Assembly (NCBI GenBank): GCA_934486895.1
Contig: CAKSQZ010000001.1
Coordinates: 62,001 to 126,000 of the forward strand
Direction of reading: 5' to 3'
DNA length: 64,000 nt
Origin: an uncultured Eubacteriales bacterium
Lineage (GTDB): Bacteria; Bacillota; Clostridia; Oscillospirales; Acutalibacteraceae
Shown here: in pieces, positions 47,451 through 55,078 of the stretch
How positions within the stretch are numbered: the stretch's first letter is position 1
How the letters are laid out: each line of letters begins with the position of its first letter
The notes under the pieces: generated by a model
Told to the model about the DNA's origin: nothing
Databases searched by the model: none
The model's input: the letters and a program-made list of their open reading frames with translations, nothing else
Program-made: the position numbers and the translations under genes

Positions 47451-48509
47451 TTATTTGCTCTCTCTGAACTTGTTGCTTCTGACGGGGTGGCGCAGTTTTC
47501 TGAGCGCTTTGGCTTCGATCTGACGAATACGCTCACGGGTCACTTCAAATCTGTCGCCTACCTCCTCGAGAGTGTGGCATCTGCCGTCATACAGTCCGAA
47601 TCTCAGGCGGATAACATCTTCCTCTCTCGGAGAAAGTGTTTTGAGCACTTTATCGATATCCTCGTTTGTTATGGTTTTGAGCGCCGCTTCATCCGGTGCT
47701 AATGCGTCTTCATCGCGGATAAAGTCCATAAGGCGGCTGTCCTCCTCGGGACCGATCGGAGTTTCCATCGAAACAGGCTCCTGCGCTACCCGGATTATCT
47801 CTCTGACCCTCGAAACGCTCAGACCCATTTCTTTTGCGATCTGATCCTCGGTCGGTTCTCTGCCGTTTTCATGCAGAAGTTGGCTCTGAACTTTCTTGAG
47901 CTTATTGATGGTTTCTACCATATGAACGGGAACGCGGATCGTGCGTGCCTGATCGGCGATCGCTCGGGTTATTGCCTGACGGATCCACCATGTCGCATAG
48001 GTCGAGAACTTAAAGCCTTTTGTGTAGTCGAACTTTTCGACCGCTTTTATAAGGCCGACATTGCCCTCCTGGATAAGGTCGAGAAAATGCATACCTCTGC
48101 CGACATATCTTTTTGCAATGCTGACAACAAGGCGCAGGTTTGCCTCGGTGAGACGCTGACGCGCCTTAGTATCGCCCTCCAAAATCTTCTTCGCAAGCTC
48201 GATCTCCTCATCGGAGCTGAGCAGCGGAACTCTGCCGATCTCTTTAAGATACATCTTAACAGGGTCGTTTATCGTGATATTATCGACGACCAGTGCATTA
48301 TCTATCTCTTCCTGCGAGATCTCCTCAAGCTCTTCAAGCTCAGGCTCTTCGGAAAATTCATCGACTTCAAGCAGCGGAACTTCGGCAATGCTTTCATCAA
48401 AATCATTCGGAAGCTCGGTTACGATCTCATCGTCGTTATTTTCGATATCCTCGCTTGCATGCTCCATATTGTCGATAGATTCGTTGATCTGCTTTTCTAT
48501 TTTCTTCAT
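47451..48509 (-). CDS. rpoD: RNA polymerase primary sigma factor RpoD (SigA)
   Basis: 352 aa. An acidic N-terminal region (~20-80) is followed by region 1.2 (DPVKMYLKEIGRVPLLSSDE), region 2 (LRLVVSIAKRYVGRGMHFLD, KGFKFSTYATWWIRQAITRA), region 3 and region 4 (REEDVIRLRFGLYDGRCHTL, EVTRERIRQIEAKALRKLR). It recognises the TTGACA/TATAAT promoters found repeatedly in this window. The ATG at 48509 follows AAGGAGG. It lies 34 bp after dnaG, the usual macromolecular-synthesis arrangement. Confidence 0.97.
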   Translation of the reverse strand: MKKIEKQINESIDNMEHASEDIENNDDEIVTELPNDFDESIAEVPLLEVDEFSEEPELEELEEISQEEIDNALVVDNITINDPVKMYLKEIGRVPLLSSDEEIELAKKILEGDTKARQRLTEANLRLVVSIAKRYVGRGMHFLDLIQEGNVGLIKAVEKFDYTKGFKFSTYATWWIRQAITRAIADQARTIRVPVHMVETINKLKKVQSQLLHENGREPTEDQIAKEMGLSVSRVREIIRVAQEPVSMETPIGPEEDSRLMDFIRDEDALAPDEAALKTITNEDIDKVLKTLSPREEDVIRLRFGLYDGRCHTLEEVGDRFEVTRERIRQIEAKALRKLRHPVRSNKFRESK

Positions 48510-48543
48510 ATTTCCTCCTTGCGGGTTTTGCCCGATAAACATC

Positions 48544-50304
48544 TTATTTTTTATTTTTTCCGAGTTTTTCTATGATAGAAGCAAAATCGGCATTGTCGAG
48601 AGTATCGACATTTATTTTGCCTGATCCGCTTTTTTCCTGTTTTAAGACCTTTATACAATCATTGAGCTCTTCACGAGGGTTTTTATAAACCGATGAGCCC
48701 GAACACATTGCGGCTATTTTGCCCATTTCTTCGGGAGAGAAGTCCGCCGACATCATTGTTATATCAAACGACTCGCCAACCGACAGCATTTTTGTGAGCG
48801 ACACGAACACCCTGCGGTTAAACGAGGTCACAAAATCGTCCGCCGACAGATCACCCTTTATCTCATCGAACAAAAAGCTGTCGTGCATGAGCACCGTCAA
48901 TATACTTCGTTCCGCGGCAGCCGCTCTGCGATGCTGTCTTTCCTCCACATCGTCCTGTGTGGATAGCCGTTTCGGCACTGTGACATCGCGAAGCCGCTTT
49001 TGCTCGGCGTACCTTGATCTTTCCTGCGACTGCCTCTTTATCAGTCCGATTATTGTCCGCTTATCGGCCTTGCACTGCTCCGCGAGCCTGCCTGCGTAAA
49101 TATCTATCGCAAGCTCGTCCCCCGTGTTCGACAAAATGCCGCACGCCGCCTTGAGATATTCGAGCCTGTCCGCCTCCTGCGAAAGGTCAAATTTACGGCT
49201 CTCCCGCTCGAGCATGAAATCGACATAAGTCTTTGCATTGTCGAGCAGAATATGAAATTTATCCGCACCGTGCGCCTTGATAAATTCATCGGGGTCTTTG
49301 CCGTCCGGCACACTGAGGACCTTTATGCGGACTCCGGTCTTGCGCAGTATCTGCGCCGCCCTGTCCGTCGCGCGGCGGCCTGCTTCGTCGGCGTCCATAG
49401 TGACGATGACCTCGCTGCAATACCGTGACAGCAGATGTGCCTGCTCCTCGGTGAACGATGTGCCGCACGCTGCGACCGCAAAGTCAAAGCCTGCCTGGTG
49501 GATCGCGATAGCGTCCATATATCCCTCGCAGAGGATAAACCTCTCCGATTTGGAGTTTTTCGCAAAATTCATTCCGAAAAGGTTGCGGCTCTTTTTATAA
49601 ACCGGCGTGTCGTTCGTGTTGAGATATTTTCCGCCCGGATCTTCGGGATGCTTTCTTCCGCCGAATGCGATGACATTGCCGCGGAGATCGATTATCGGAA
49701 ATATAAATTTTTTACGAAACCGATCATAAGCTTTGCCGTTTTTTCCTCTCACTGCGACATTCGCGATTATCATTTCTTCATCGCGAAAACCTTTTGAATG
49801 GAGATGATCGCAAAGAGCCGTCCAGCTGTCGGGAGCGTAGCCGAGCCCGAAGCGAACTATTGTCTTATCCGAAAGCCCTCGCTCTTTAAAATATCTGAGC
49901 CCGGTTTTTTTCGGGTCTTTCCTTAAAAACTCAGCAAAGAACTTTGCGCTCTCGCGGTTTATTGCATAAACTGTGCGCCTCAGCTTTTCGGCGGAATCGT
50001 CATATCCCGTTTCCGGAAGCGTCATGCCCGCCCTGTCGGCAAGCAGCTTGACCGACTCGCTGTAATCAAGATTTTCGGCGTTTCTTATGAATGTTATAAC
50101 ATCGCCGCCTGAAGAACAGCCGAAGCAATAATACGAATTTGTTGACGGATAGACAGTGAAAGACGGCGTTTTCTCGCTGTGAAACGGGCACAAGCCTTTC
50201 ATTGTGCTGCCGGCCCGCTTTAAATTGACATACTGCCCGACAACATCCTCTATCCTGTTGCGCTGACGAAGCTCGCTCAAAAACTCTTCGGGAAATCTGC
50301 TCAT
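48544..50304 (-). CDS. dnaG: DNA primase DnaG
   Basis: 586 aa. The CHC2-type zinc finger is CPFHSEKTPSFTVYPSTN then YYCFGCSSGGD; the catalytic core contains RFGLGYAPDSW and TOPRIM FILCEGYMDAIAIHQAG with VTMDADEAGRRAT. The C-terminal helicase-interaction region is weakly conserved. It lays RNA primers at replication forks. First gene of dnaG-rpoD-rrf2 and 37 bp downstream of dgt. Confidence 0.96.
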   Translation of the reverse strand: MSRFPEEFLSELRQRNRIEDVVGQYVNLKRAGSTMKGLCPFHSEKTPSFTVYPSTNSYYCFGCSSGGDVITFIRNAENLDYSESVKLLADRAGMTLPETGYDDSAEKLRRTVYAINRESAKFFAEFLRKDPKKTGLRYFKERGLSDKTIVRFGLGYAPDSWTALCDHLHSKGFRDEEMIIANVAVRGKNGKAYDRFRKKFIFPIIDLRGNVIAFGGRKHPEDPGGKYLNTNDTPVYKKSRNLFGMNFAKNSKSERFILCEGYMDAIAIHQAGFDFAVAACGTSFTEEQAHLLSRYCSEVIVTMDADEAGRRATDRAAQILRKTGVRIKVLSVPDGKDPDEFIKAHGADKFHILLDNAKTYVDFMLERESRKFDLSQEADRLEYLKAACGILSNTGDELAIDIYAGRLAEQCKADKRTIIGLIKRQSQERSRYAEQKRLRDVTVPKRLSTQDDVEERQHRRAAAAERSILTVLMHDSFLFDEIKGDLSADDFVTSFNRRVFVSLTKMLSVGESFDITMMSADFSPEEMGKIAAMCSGSSVYKNPREELNDCIKVLKQEKSGSGKINVDTLDNADFASIIEKLGKNKK

Positions 50305-50341
50305 CTTATCACTCTCCTTCGTCGTAAAATAATCTGATCTG

Positions 50342-51343
50342 TCAGCTCAAAACGCCCCACGACTTCGGCAAAAACAGCTCCTTGAAGATATGCACCGCAT
50401 ATCTGTCCGTCATACCGGCAACATAGTCGCACGCGGCTCTCTGAGCGCCCTCTTTTTCATATATCTCGAGGTATTCCTCGGGGAGCTTATCTGGATCGGT
50501 GCAAAAATAAGTATAAAGCGTTTTGATAAGATCCTGCGCCTTTGTTTCCTCGCCCTTTGCGGTGGGGTTGGTGTAAAGGCTGTTGAACATAAAAACATGA
50601 AAATCATCAAAAAGCCGCTGATATTCGGGCTTAAATTCGATGTCGCTTTCCGAACCTTCGATCAAAGCACGCACAAGTGTGCCTATTCTTTGGGATTTCG
50701 ATCTGCCGAGCCCCTCTCTGACCGCCTGCGGAATATCACTTTCGCTTAAGATCCTTCCTTTTATCGCATCGTCCACATCGTGATTCATATATGCGATCTT
50801 ATCGGCGATCTTGACTATTCTGCCCTCAAGCGTGTCCGCTTCCTTACCTGTGGTGTGGCACAAAATACCGTCCCTCACCTCATAGGTGAGGTTAAGTCCT
50901 CTGCCGCCTTTTTCAAGCTTATCGACAACTCTCAGGCTTTGTTCATAATGATGAAAACCGCCGTCCACACATTCGTTGAGCGCACGCTCGCCGGCATGAC
51001 CGAACGGCGTGTGTCCGAGATCGTGGCCGAGCGCGATCGCCTCTGTCAGATCCTCGTTCAAGCGGAGCGCGCGGGCGACTGTTCTCGCTATCTGCGCGAC
51101 TTCAAGCGTATGTGTGAGGCGTGTGCGGTAATGATCGCCTTCGGGCGCTATGAAAACCTGAGTTTTGTGCTTTAGCCTGCGGAATGCCGAGCAATGGATT
51201 ATTCTGTCGCGGTCGCGCTGAAACTCTGTGCGGAATTCACACGGTGTTTCCGCTCTTTGTCTGCCTGCGGATCTATCCGAAAAGCACGCGCGATCCGACA
51301 AATATGCCTTTTCCATATCTAAATAAAGCTGCTTTGACGACAT
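50342..51343 (-). CDS. dgt: Deoxyguanosinetriphosphate triphosphohydrolase-like protein
   Basis: 333-aa HD-domain dNTPase of the short (clade 2) type. The HD residues lie in TRLTHTLEVAQIARTVARAL and AIALGHDLGHTPFGHAGERA, with IADKIAYMNHDVDDAIKGR supplying the late Asp. It hydrolyses dNTPs to nucleoside plus triphosphate. The ATG at 51343 follows GAGGTGG. The position directly upstream of dnaG is common in Clostridia. Confidence 0.92.
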   Translation of the reverse strand: MSSKQLYLDMEKAYLSDRACFSDRSAGRQRAETPCEFRTEFQRDRDRIIHCSAFRRLKHKTQVFIAPEGDHYRTRLTHTLEVAQIARTVARALRLNEDLTEAIALGHDLGHTPFGHAGERALNECVDGGFHHYEQSLRVVDKLEKGGRGLNLTYEVRDGILCHTTGKEADTLEGRIVKIADKIAYMNHDVDDAIKGRILSESDIPQAVREGLGRSKSQRIGTLVRALIEGSESDIEFKPEYQRLFDDFHVFMFNSLYTNPTAKGEETKAQDLIKTLYTYFCTDPDKLPEEYLEIYEKEGAQRAACDYVAGMTDRYAVHIFKELFLPKSWGVLS

Positions 51344-51411
51344 GATACCACCTCGCAAAAACTGTTTTCAATTATATAATTCGCCGAAAAAATCAAAATA
51401 CCTTTATTTTT

Positions 51412-52044
51412 TTAAATTTCTATCTCATGCGGCAAAAATTTTTCGCCGCCGATCGAAACATCCACTCTTCCGGCTGTTTTTTCGGTCATATCGAGCTTCA
51501 AACGCTCGAAAAGAGTTGATTCAATATTAAAAAACACCCTGACTTCATCGGTGTATTCTGTATTTGTTATAAACGCGCTGTTTGCAGAAAGTATCGCCTG
51601 CACCGAAGAATACGCCGAATAGTCGCATCGGCAGGAACATTCATAGCATCTGCTCATTTTAACAGGCGTCGCCGCGGCGACCGCTATCTTCGCGGTGTGG
51701 GTGTAGGCTCTGACAAGGCCGCCTGCGCCGAGTAGCACACCGCCGAAATACCTTGTTGCGACAACGGCGCAATCGGTGAGTCCGCTGCGGCGGATCACTT
51801 CAAGAACCGGCATACCCGCCGTACCCTGGGGTTCGCCGTCGTCCGAATAGCGGGCTTTGTTCTCCTCTCGCAGAACATAAGCATAGACATTGTGCGTAGC
51901 GTCCGGGTGCTTTTTTCTGATGCTGTTTACAAAATCGATCGCATCCGCCTCGGTGGAAACGGGCTTGGCATAGCCTATAAAGCGGGATCGGCGCTCGATG
52001 AACTGAGCGTCTGCCGCTTTTAATATCGTTTGATAACTGTCCAA
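51412..52044 (-). CDS. YigZ/IMPACT family protein
   Basis: 210-aa UPF0029 protein. FIERRSRFIGYAKPVSTEAD, HNVYAYVLREENKARYSDDG, EPQGTAGMPVLEVIRRSGLT and VVATRYFGGVLLGAGGLVRA are strongly conserved family motifs; the C-terminal ~70 residues form the EF-G-like DUF1949 domain. Bacterial function is poorly defined (translation-related binding suspected). A TTG start at 52044 with AAAGGAG 8 nt upstream gives the family-typical MDSYQTI N-terminus; the longer frame is rejected. Confidence 0.9.
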   Translation of the reverse strand: MDSYQTILKAADAQFIERRSRFIGYAKPVSTEADAIDFVNSIRKKHPDATHNVYAYVLREENKARYSDDGEPQGTAGMPVLEVIRRSGLTDCAVVATRYFGGVLLGAGGLVRAYTHTAKIAVAAATPVKMSRCYECSCRCDYSAYSSVQAILSANSAFITNTEYTDEVRVFFNIESTLFERLKLDMTEKTAGRVDVSIGGEKFLPHEIEI

Positions 52045-52076
52045 AAACACCTCTCCTTTTTTATTCCGATAAAGGC

Positions 52077-52109
52077 AAAAAGCCGTAACCGAATAAACGG
52101 CTACGGCAT
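52077..52109 (-). terminator. rpmE terminator
   Basis: On the minus strand CCGTAGCCG-TTTATT-CGGTTACGG (one G-U pair) followed by CTTTTTG, ~15 bp after the rpmE stop. Confidence 0.75.
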
Positions 52110-52121
52110 TTAAAGACCGGA

Positions 52122-52331
52122 TCACTTATTGGCGGAAGCCTGAAATCTTCTGTTGAAGCGATCAACTCGTCCGCCTGTGTCAACCAGCTTCTGTTTGCCG
52201 GTGAAGAACGGATGGCACTTTGAGCAGATATCAACTTTCAGCTCTTTTTTAGTGGATCTCGTTTCAAATACATTGCCGCAAGCACACTTTACAACTGCGG
52301 TATCGTATTCCGGATGAATACCCTGTTTCAT
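52122..52331 (-). CDS. rpmE: 50S ribosomal protein bL31
   Basis: 69-aa zinc-type L31: MKQGIHPEYDTAVVKCACGN, with Cys at 16, 18, 36 and 39, and PFFTGKQKLVDTGGRVDRFN. The Cys-containing form points to a zinc-replete paralogue. It is preceded by its own promoter and a ~90-nt leader in which GGAAC (52366-52370) can pair with GTTCC (52396-52400), possibly for autoregulation (weak). Confidence 0.97.
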   Translation of the reverse strand: MKQGIHPEYDTAVVKCACGNVFETRSTKKELKVDICSKCHPFFTGKQKLVDTGGRVDRFNRRFQASANK

Positions 52332-52424
52332 TTCAATCTTCCTTTCTATAACGGTGTTTTAAATCGGAACAAGGGTTGGATTTATAAAAGAGATCGTTCC
52401 TTTAATCTGATTTACGCAAAGATT

Positions 52425-52453
52425 ATAATATCACAAAAGAGTTTAAAATGCAA
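52425..52453 (-). promoter_or_regulatory. rpmE promoter
   Basis: TTGCAT (52453-52448), 17-bp spacer, TATTAT (52430-52425) on the minus strand. Confidence 0.55.
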
Positions 52454-52480
52454 GTATTTTTTAAAAAAATAAAAATTTTT

Positions 52481-53446
52481 TCACTCGTTTTCGCGGCACA
52501 CATTAAAACAAAGCTCGTGGAGCTGTTCCATTGTTGTAAGCTCCGAGCATTTCCTGCGGTATTCAGCCGCATTATTGAGCCCTTTCATATAATAGGCGGC
52601 ATGGCGTCTTGCCTCGCGCATCCCGACATATTCACCTTTATACTTCACCATCAGACCGACCTGCTTGATAAGCGTCAGCATTCGCTGGGAAACAGGCGGA
52701 GTGTGCACAACTCTTGTTTCGGAAAGATAGGCGTTTATCTGCATGAAGATCCACGGCGCGCCGCACGCTCCCCTGCCGACCATAACATAGTCACACCCGG
52801 TGTGCTCAAACATTTTCGCGGCGTCGTTCGCATCGAAAATATCGCCGTTGCCGATAACGGGGATCGACACCGCTCTTTTTACATCGCGGATAATATCAAG
52901 GTCTGCCGGCGGACGGTACATCTGCTCCCTTGTTCTGCCGTGGACAGTAACAGCGTCCGCTCCTGCCGCCTCACACCTGAGTGCGAGCTCCACGGCGTTT
53001 TTACTGCTGTCGTCCCACCCGGATCGCATTTTAACGGTGAGCGGAATATCCACCGCCCCCCTTACCGCTCTGACAATGCTTTCTGCAAGCACGGGGTCTT
53101 TCATCAGCGCGCTGCCCGAACCGTTTTTAGCGACCTTCGGCGCAGGACAGCCCATGTTTATATCGATAAAATCGGGCTTAAACTTCAGTGCTCTCACAGC
53201 CGCATCCGCCATTGTATCGGGCTCGCAGCCGAAAAGCTGAACACCCATCGGACGCTCCGCATTGGAAACATAAAGCAGCTTATCCGATTTTTTATCCTGC
53301 ATTGCGACACCTTTTGAGCTTGTCAGTTCGCCGACACAATATGAAGCACCGAATCCCATGCAGATCTCACGCATTGCCCTGTCGGCAACGCCTGCCATCG
53401 GTGCGAGTGCAGCGTATTCATTAAATTCGAGGCTGCCTATCTTCAT
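52481..53446 (-). CDS. dusB: tRNA-dihydrouridine synthase (DusB family)
   Basis: 321-aa FMN enzyme that reduces uridine in tRNA D-loops. LAPMAGVADRAMREICMGFG, FIDINMGCPAPKVAKNGSGS (with the catalytic Cys), VTVHGRTREQMYRPPADLD and PVIGNGDIFDANDA are diagnostic. Its ATG overlaps the ybaK stop by 4 bp, so exonuclease-ybaK-dusB are translationally linked. Confidence 0.95.
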   Translation of the reverse strand: MKIGSLEFNEYAALAPMAGVADRAMREICMGFGASYCVGELTSSKGVAMQDKKSDKLLYVSNAERPMGVQLFGCEPDTMADAAVRALKFKPDFIDINMGCPAPKVAKNGSGSALMKDPVLAESIVRAVRGAVDIPLTVKMRSGWDDSSKNAVELALRCEAAGADAVTVHGRTREQMYRPPADLDIIRDVKRAVSIPVIGNGDIFDANDAAKMFEHTGCDYVMVGRGACGAPWIFMQINAYLSETRVVHTPPVSQRMLTLIKQVGLMVKYKGEYVGMREARRHAAYYMKGLNNAAEYRRKCSELTTMEQLHELCFNVCRENE

Positions 53447-53946
53447 AGTTCGCCCGCCGCATCCGACACGATAATGTCGGCATAGCCTATCCTGACCGCT
53501 TTTTGCAGATCGGCAGGCGTCATCTCAACCTGAAAGCCGATCCTGCCGCCGCTGAAAAACACGGTGTCCAGCTGCTCCATTGTTTTGTGCGCAAAGGTTA
53601 AAAACGGCTTTTTCATGCCGATCGGCGAGCAGCCGCCGTGGATATATCCTGTGAGCGGAAGAAGCTCTTTGGAGCGGATCATCGCTATCGACTTCTCGCC
53701 TGCCGCTTTAGCCGCTTTTTTAAGGTCGAGCTCTTCTTCGACAGGCACCATAAAAACATAATTTTTACCTGACTTACCGACAGTGACCAGCGTTTTAAAC
53801 ACTTTTTCGGAGTTCTGACCGAGCATCTGCGCTATCTGCGCACCCGATAAAGTGCCGTCGGCGCCGTCGTAGCTGTACTCGCGGTAGCTTAGTTTTTTCT
53901 GATCGAGCAGCCGCATAACATTTGTTTTTTCAGCTTTTGCTCCCAT
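53443..53946 (-). CDS. ybaK: YbaK/EbsC-type Cys-tRNA(Pro) deacylase
   Basis: 167-aa trans-editing deacylase. KTNVMRLLDQKKLSYREYSY, the Lys-containing EKVFKTLVTVGKSGKNYVFM and the substrate loop TGYIHGGCSPIGMKKPF are typical of the YbaK subfamily, which clears Cys-tRNA(Pro). The ATG at 53946 has GAAAGGTG upstream. The start region overlaps the end of the exonuclease gene by 17 bp. Confidence 0.92.
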   Translation of the reverse strand: MGAKAEKTNVMRLLDQKKLSYREYSYDGADGTLSGAQIAQMLGQNSEKVFKTLVTVGKSGKNYVFMVPVEEELDLKKAAKAAGEKSIAMIRSKELLPLTGYIHGGCSPIGMKKPFLTFAHKTMEQLDTVFFSGGRIGFQVEMTPADLQKAVRIGYADIIVSDAAGEL

Positions 53947-54823
53947 TTTTGTCACCTTTCTTCACACTCTCACGAAGTTTTATATTTTTAACCGTACCGT
54001 CGTAAGTCTTCTTTATCTTCAAAAACAGTTTATATCGTTTGCCGCAACTTTTGCAGATATACTTCTGAGTGAACGTGTTGTTGTAAAAGTGCAGTTTGCC
54101 TGTTTTAAAAAGCGGCTTTTTGCAGCTCGGACAATTAACAAACAGATCGTTTTTATCAAATGCGGGATCGTTTTGGTCGCTGACATAATGCGCATGATAC
54201 ATCAGCCGCTCGCAGAATGTCTTATCAAGTGTATGCACAAACGGGTCAAAGCGCTGCTTTACATAAGTCTTTCTGAAAAGTTCGCCGCAAAGGCGGCTGT
54301 CATCGCAGGCACGGTGAAGCGAAAGTCCGCCCTCCGGTACACCCAGTGCCGCCGCCGCATTTGCAAGCGAAATCTGATTACTGCCGGAATCCTTCAAAAA
54401 CTGCATTACATACCGCTGAAGATCGGCGTATTTTTTGATAAAACCGACTCCATCTTCATCCCTGTGCTTTTTAAGGTTTTCCGCAAGCACATGAAGATCG
54501 GTGTTCGACCATGTCATAAAAACGGCATTGTCTCCCTCACAAAAGTGCTCGAATTTTGAAAAGACTTCTTCAAAGCCGCCTGCCGATTCAAGATCGCTTT
54601 CTTTTATATGAGTGAGGTTTTTGACATATTTATTAAGTTTTGTTTTAACGCTAGGGCGGACAAATTCCGAAAATCTCGCCGTTTCGGCAAGCGATTCATC
54701 AAGCCTGACGGCGCCGATCTCGATTATTTCGTTTAAATGGGTCTGTTGTTCGCCGTCTTTCACAGGAATACAGTTCCATTCAAGGTCAAATATGATAAAA
54801 TGCAATGGCTCACTTCCGAACAT
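53930..54823 (-). CDS. DEDD-type 3'-5' exonuclease with C-terminal zinc ribbon
   Basis: 297 aa from this ATG. The RNase T/ERI-like fold shows Exo I HFIIFDLEWNCIPV, NEIIEIGAVRLDE, Exo II MTWSNTDLHVLAENL, and Exo III with LSLHRACDDSRLCGELF. The last ~90 residues carry a four-Cys ribbon (CPSCKKPLF, CKSCGKRY) and a very basic tail. Substrate may be structured RNA; the tRNA-related genes overlapping it (ybaK, dusB) are consistent. Start uncertain: a TTG at 54805 (giving MHFIIFDLEW) sits behind GGAAGTGAG and may be the true start; the frame also extends upstream to 54886. Confidence 0.85.
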   Translation of the reverse strand: MFGSEPLHFIIFDLEWNCIPVKDGEQQTHLNEIIEIGAVRLDESLAETARFSEFVRPSVKTKLNKYVKNLTHIKESDLESAGGFEEVFSKFEHFCEGDNAVFMTWSNTDLHVLAENLKKHRDEDGVGFIKKYADLQRYVMQFLKDSGSNQISLANAAAALGVPEGGLSLHRACDDSRLCGELFRKTYVKQRFDPFVHTLDKTFCERLMYHAHYVSDQNDPAFDKNDLFVNCPSCKKPLFKTGKLHFYNNTFTQKYICKSCGKRYKLFLKIKKTYDGTVKNIKLRESVKKGDKNGSKS

Positions 54824-54845
54824 AATAAATTGGCAATATGATTTT

Positions 54846-54945
54846 ACATCAAAGCAGAGCTTTGATCTGCCTGAGAAGAAAGGCATCGGCCTCCCTGACT
54901 TTCAGTGAGATATACCCCGTTCTCACAAGGCGGGGCACATCTGCA
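54846..54945. other. Two hairpins upstream of purL
   Basis: ATCAAAGC-AGA-GCTTTGAT (about 54848-54866) and AGAT-ATA-CCCCG / CGGGG-CAC-ATCT (54909-54940, with a symmetric internal loop). They lie between the exonuclease start and purL, ~140-230 bp from the purL start. No purine or ZTP riboswitch consensus is recognisable to me. The strand of action is unknown. Confidence 0.35.
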
Positions 54946-55078
54946 ATATGATTATAGCAACCCGGCGTAAAAATTGCAATAAAAATTTGATGTTTAGTAT
55001 TCCATTTAGGCGCGAAATATGATAAAATAGATAGTGTTTTTAAAATTTTGCACAGTGTATGAAAGGAAGTTGGTAAAA

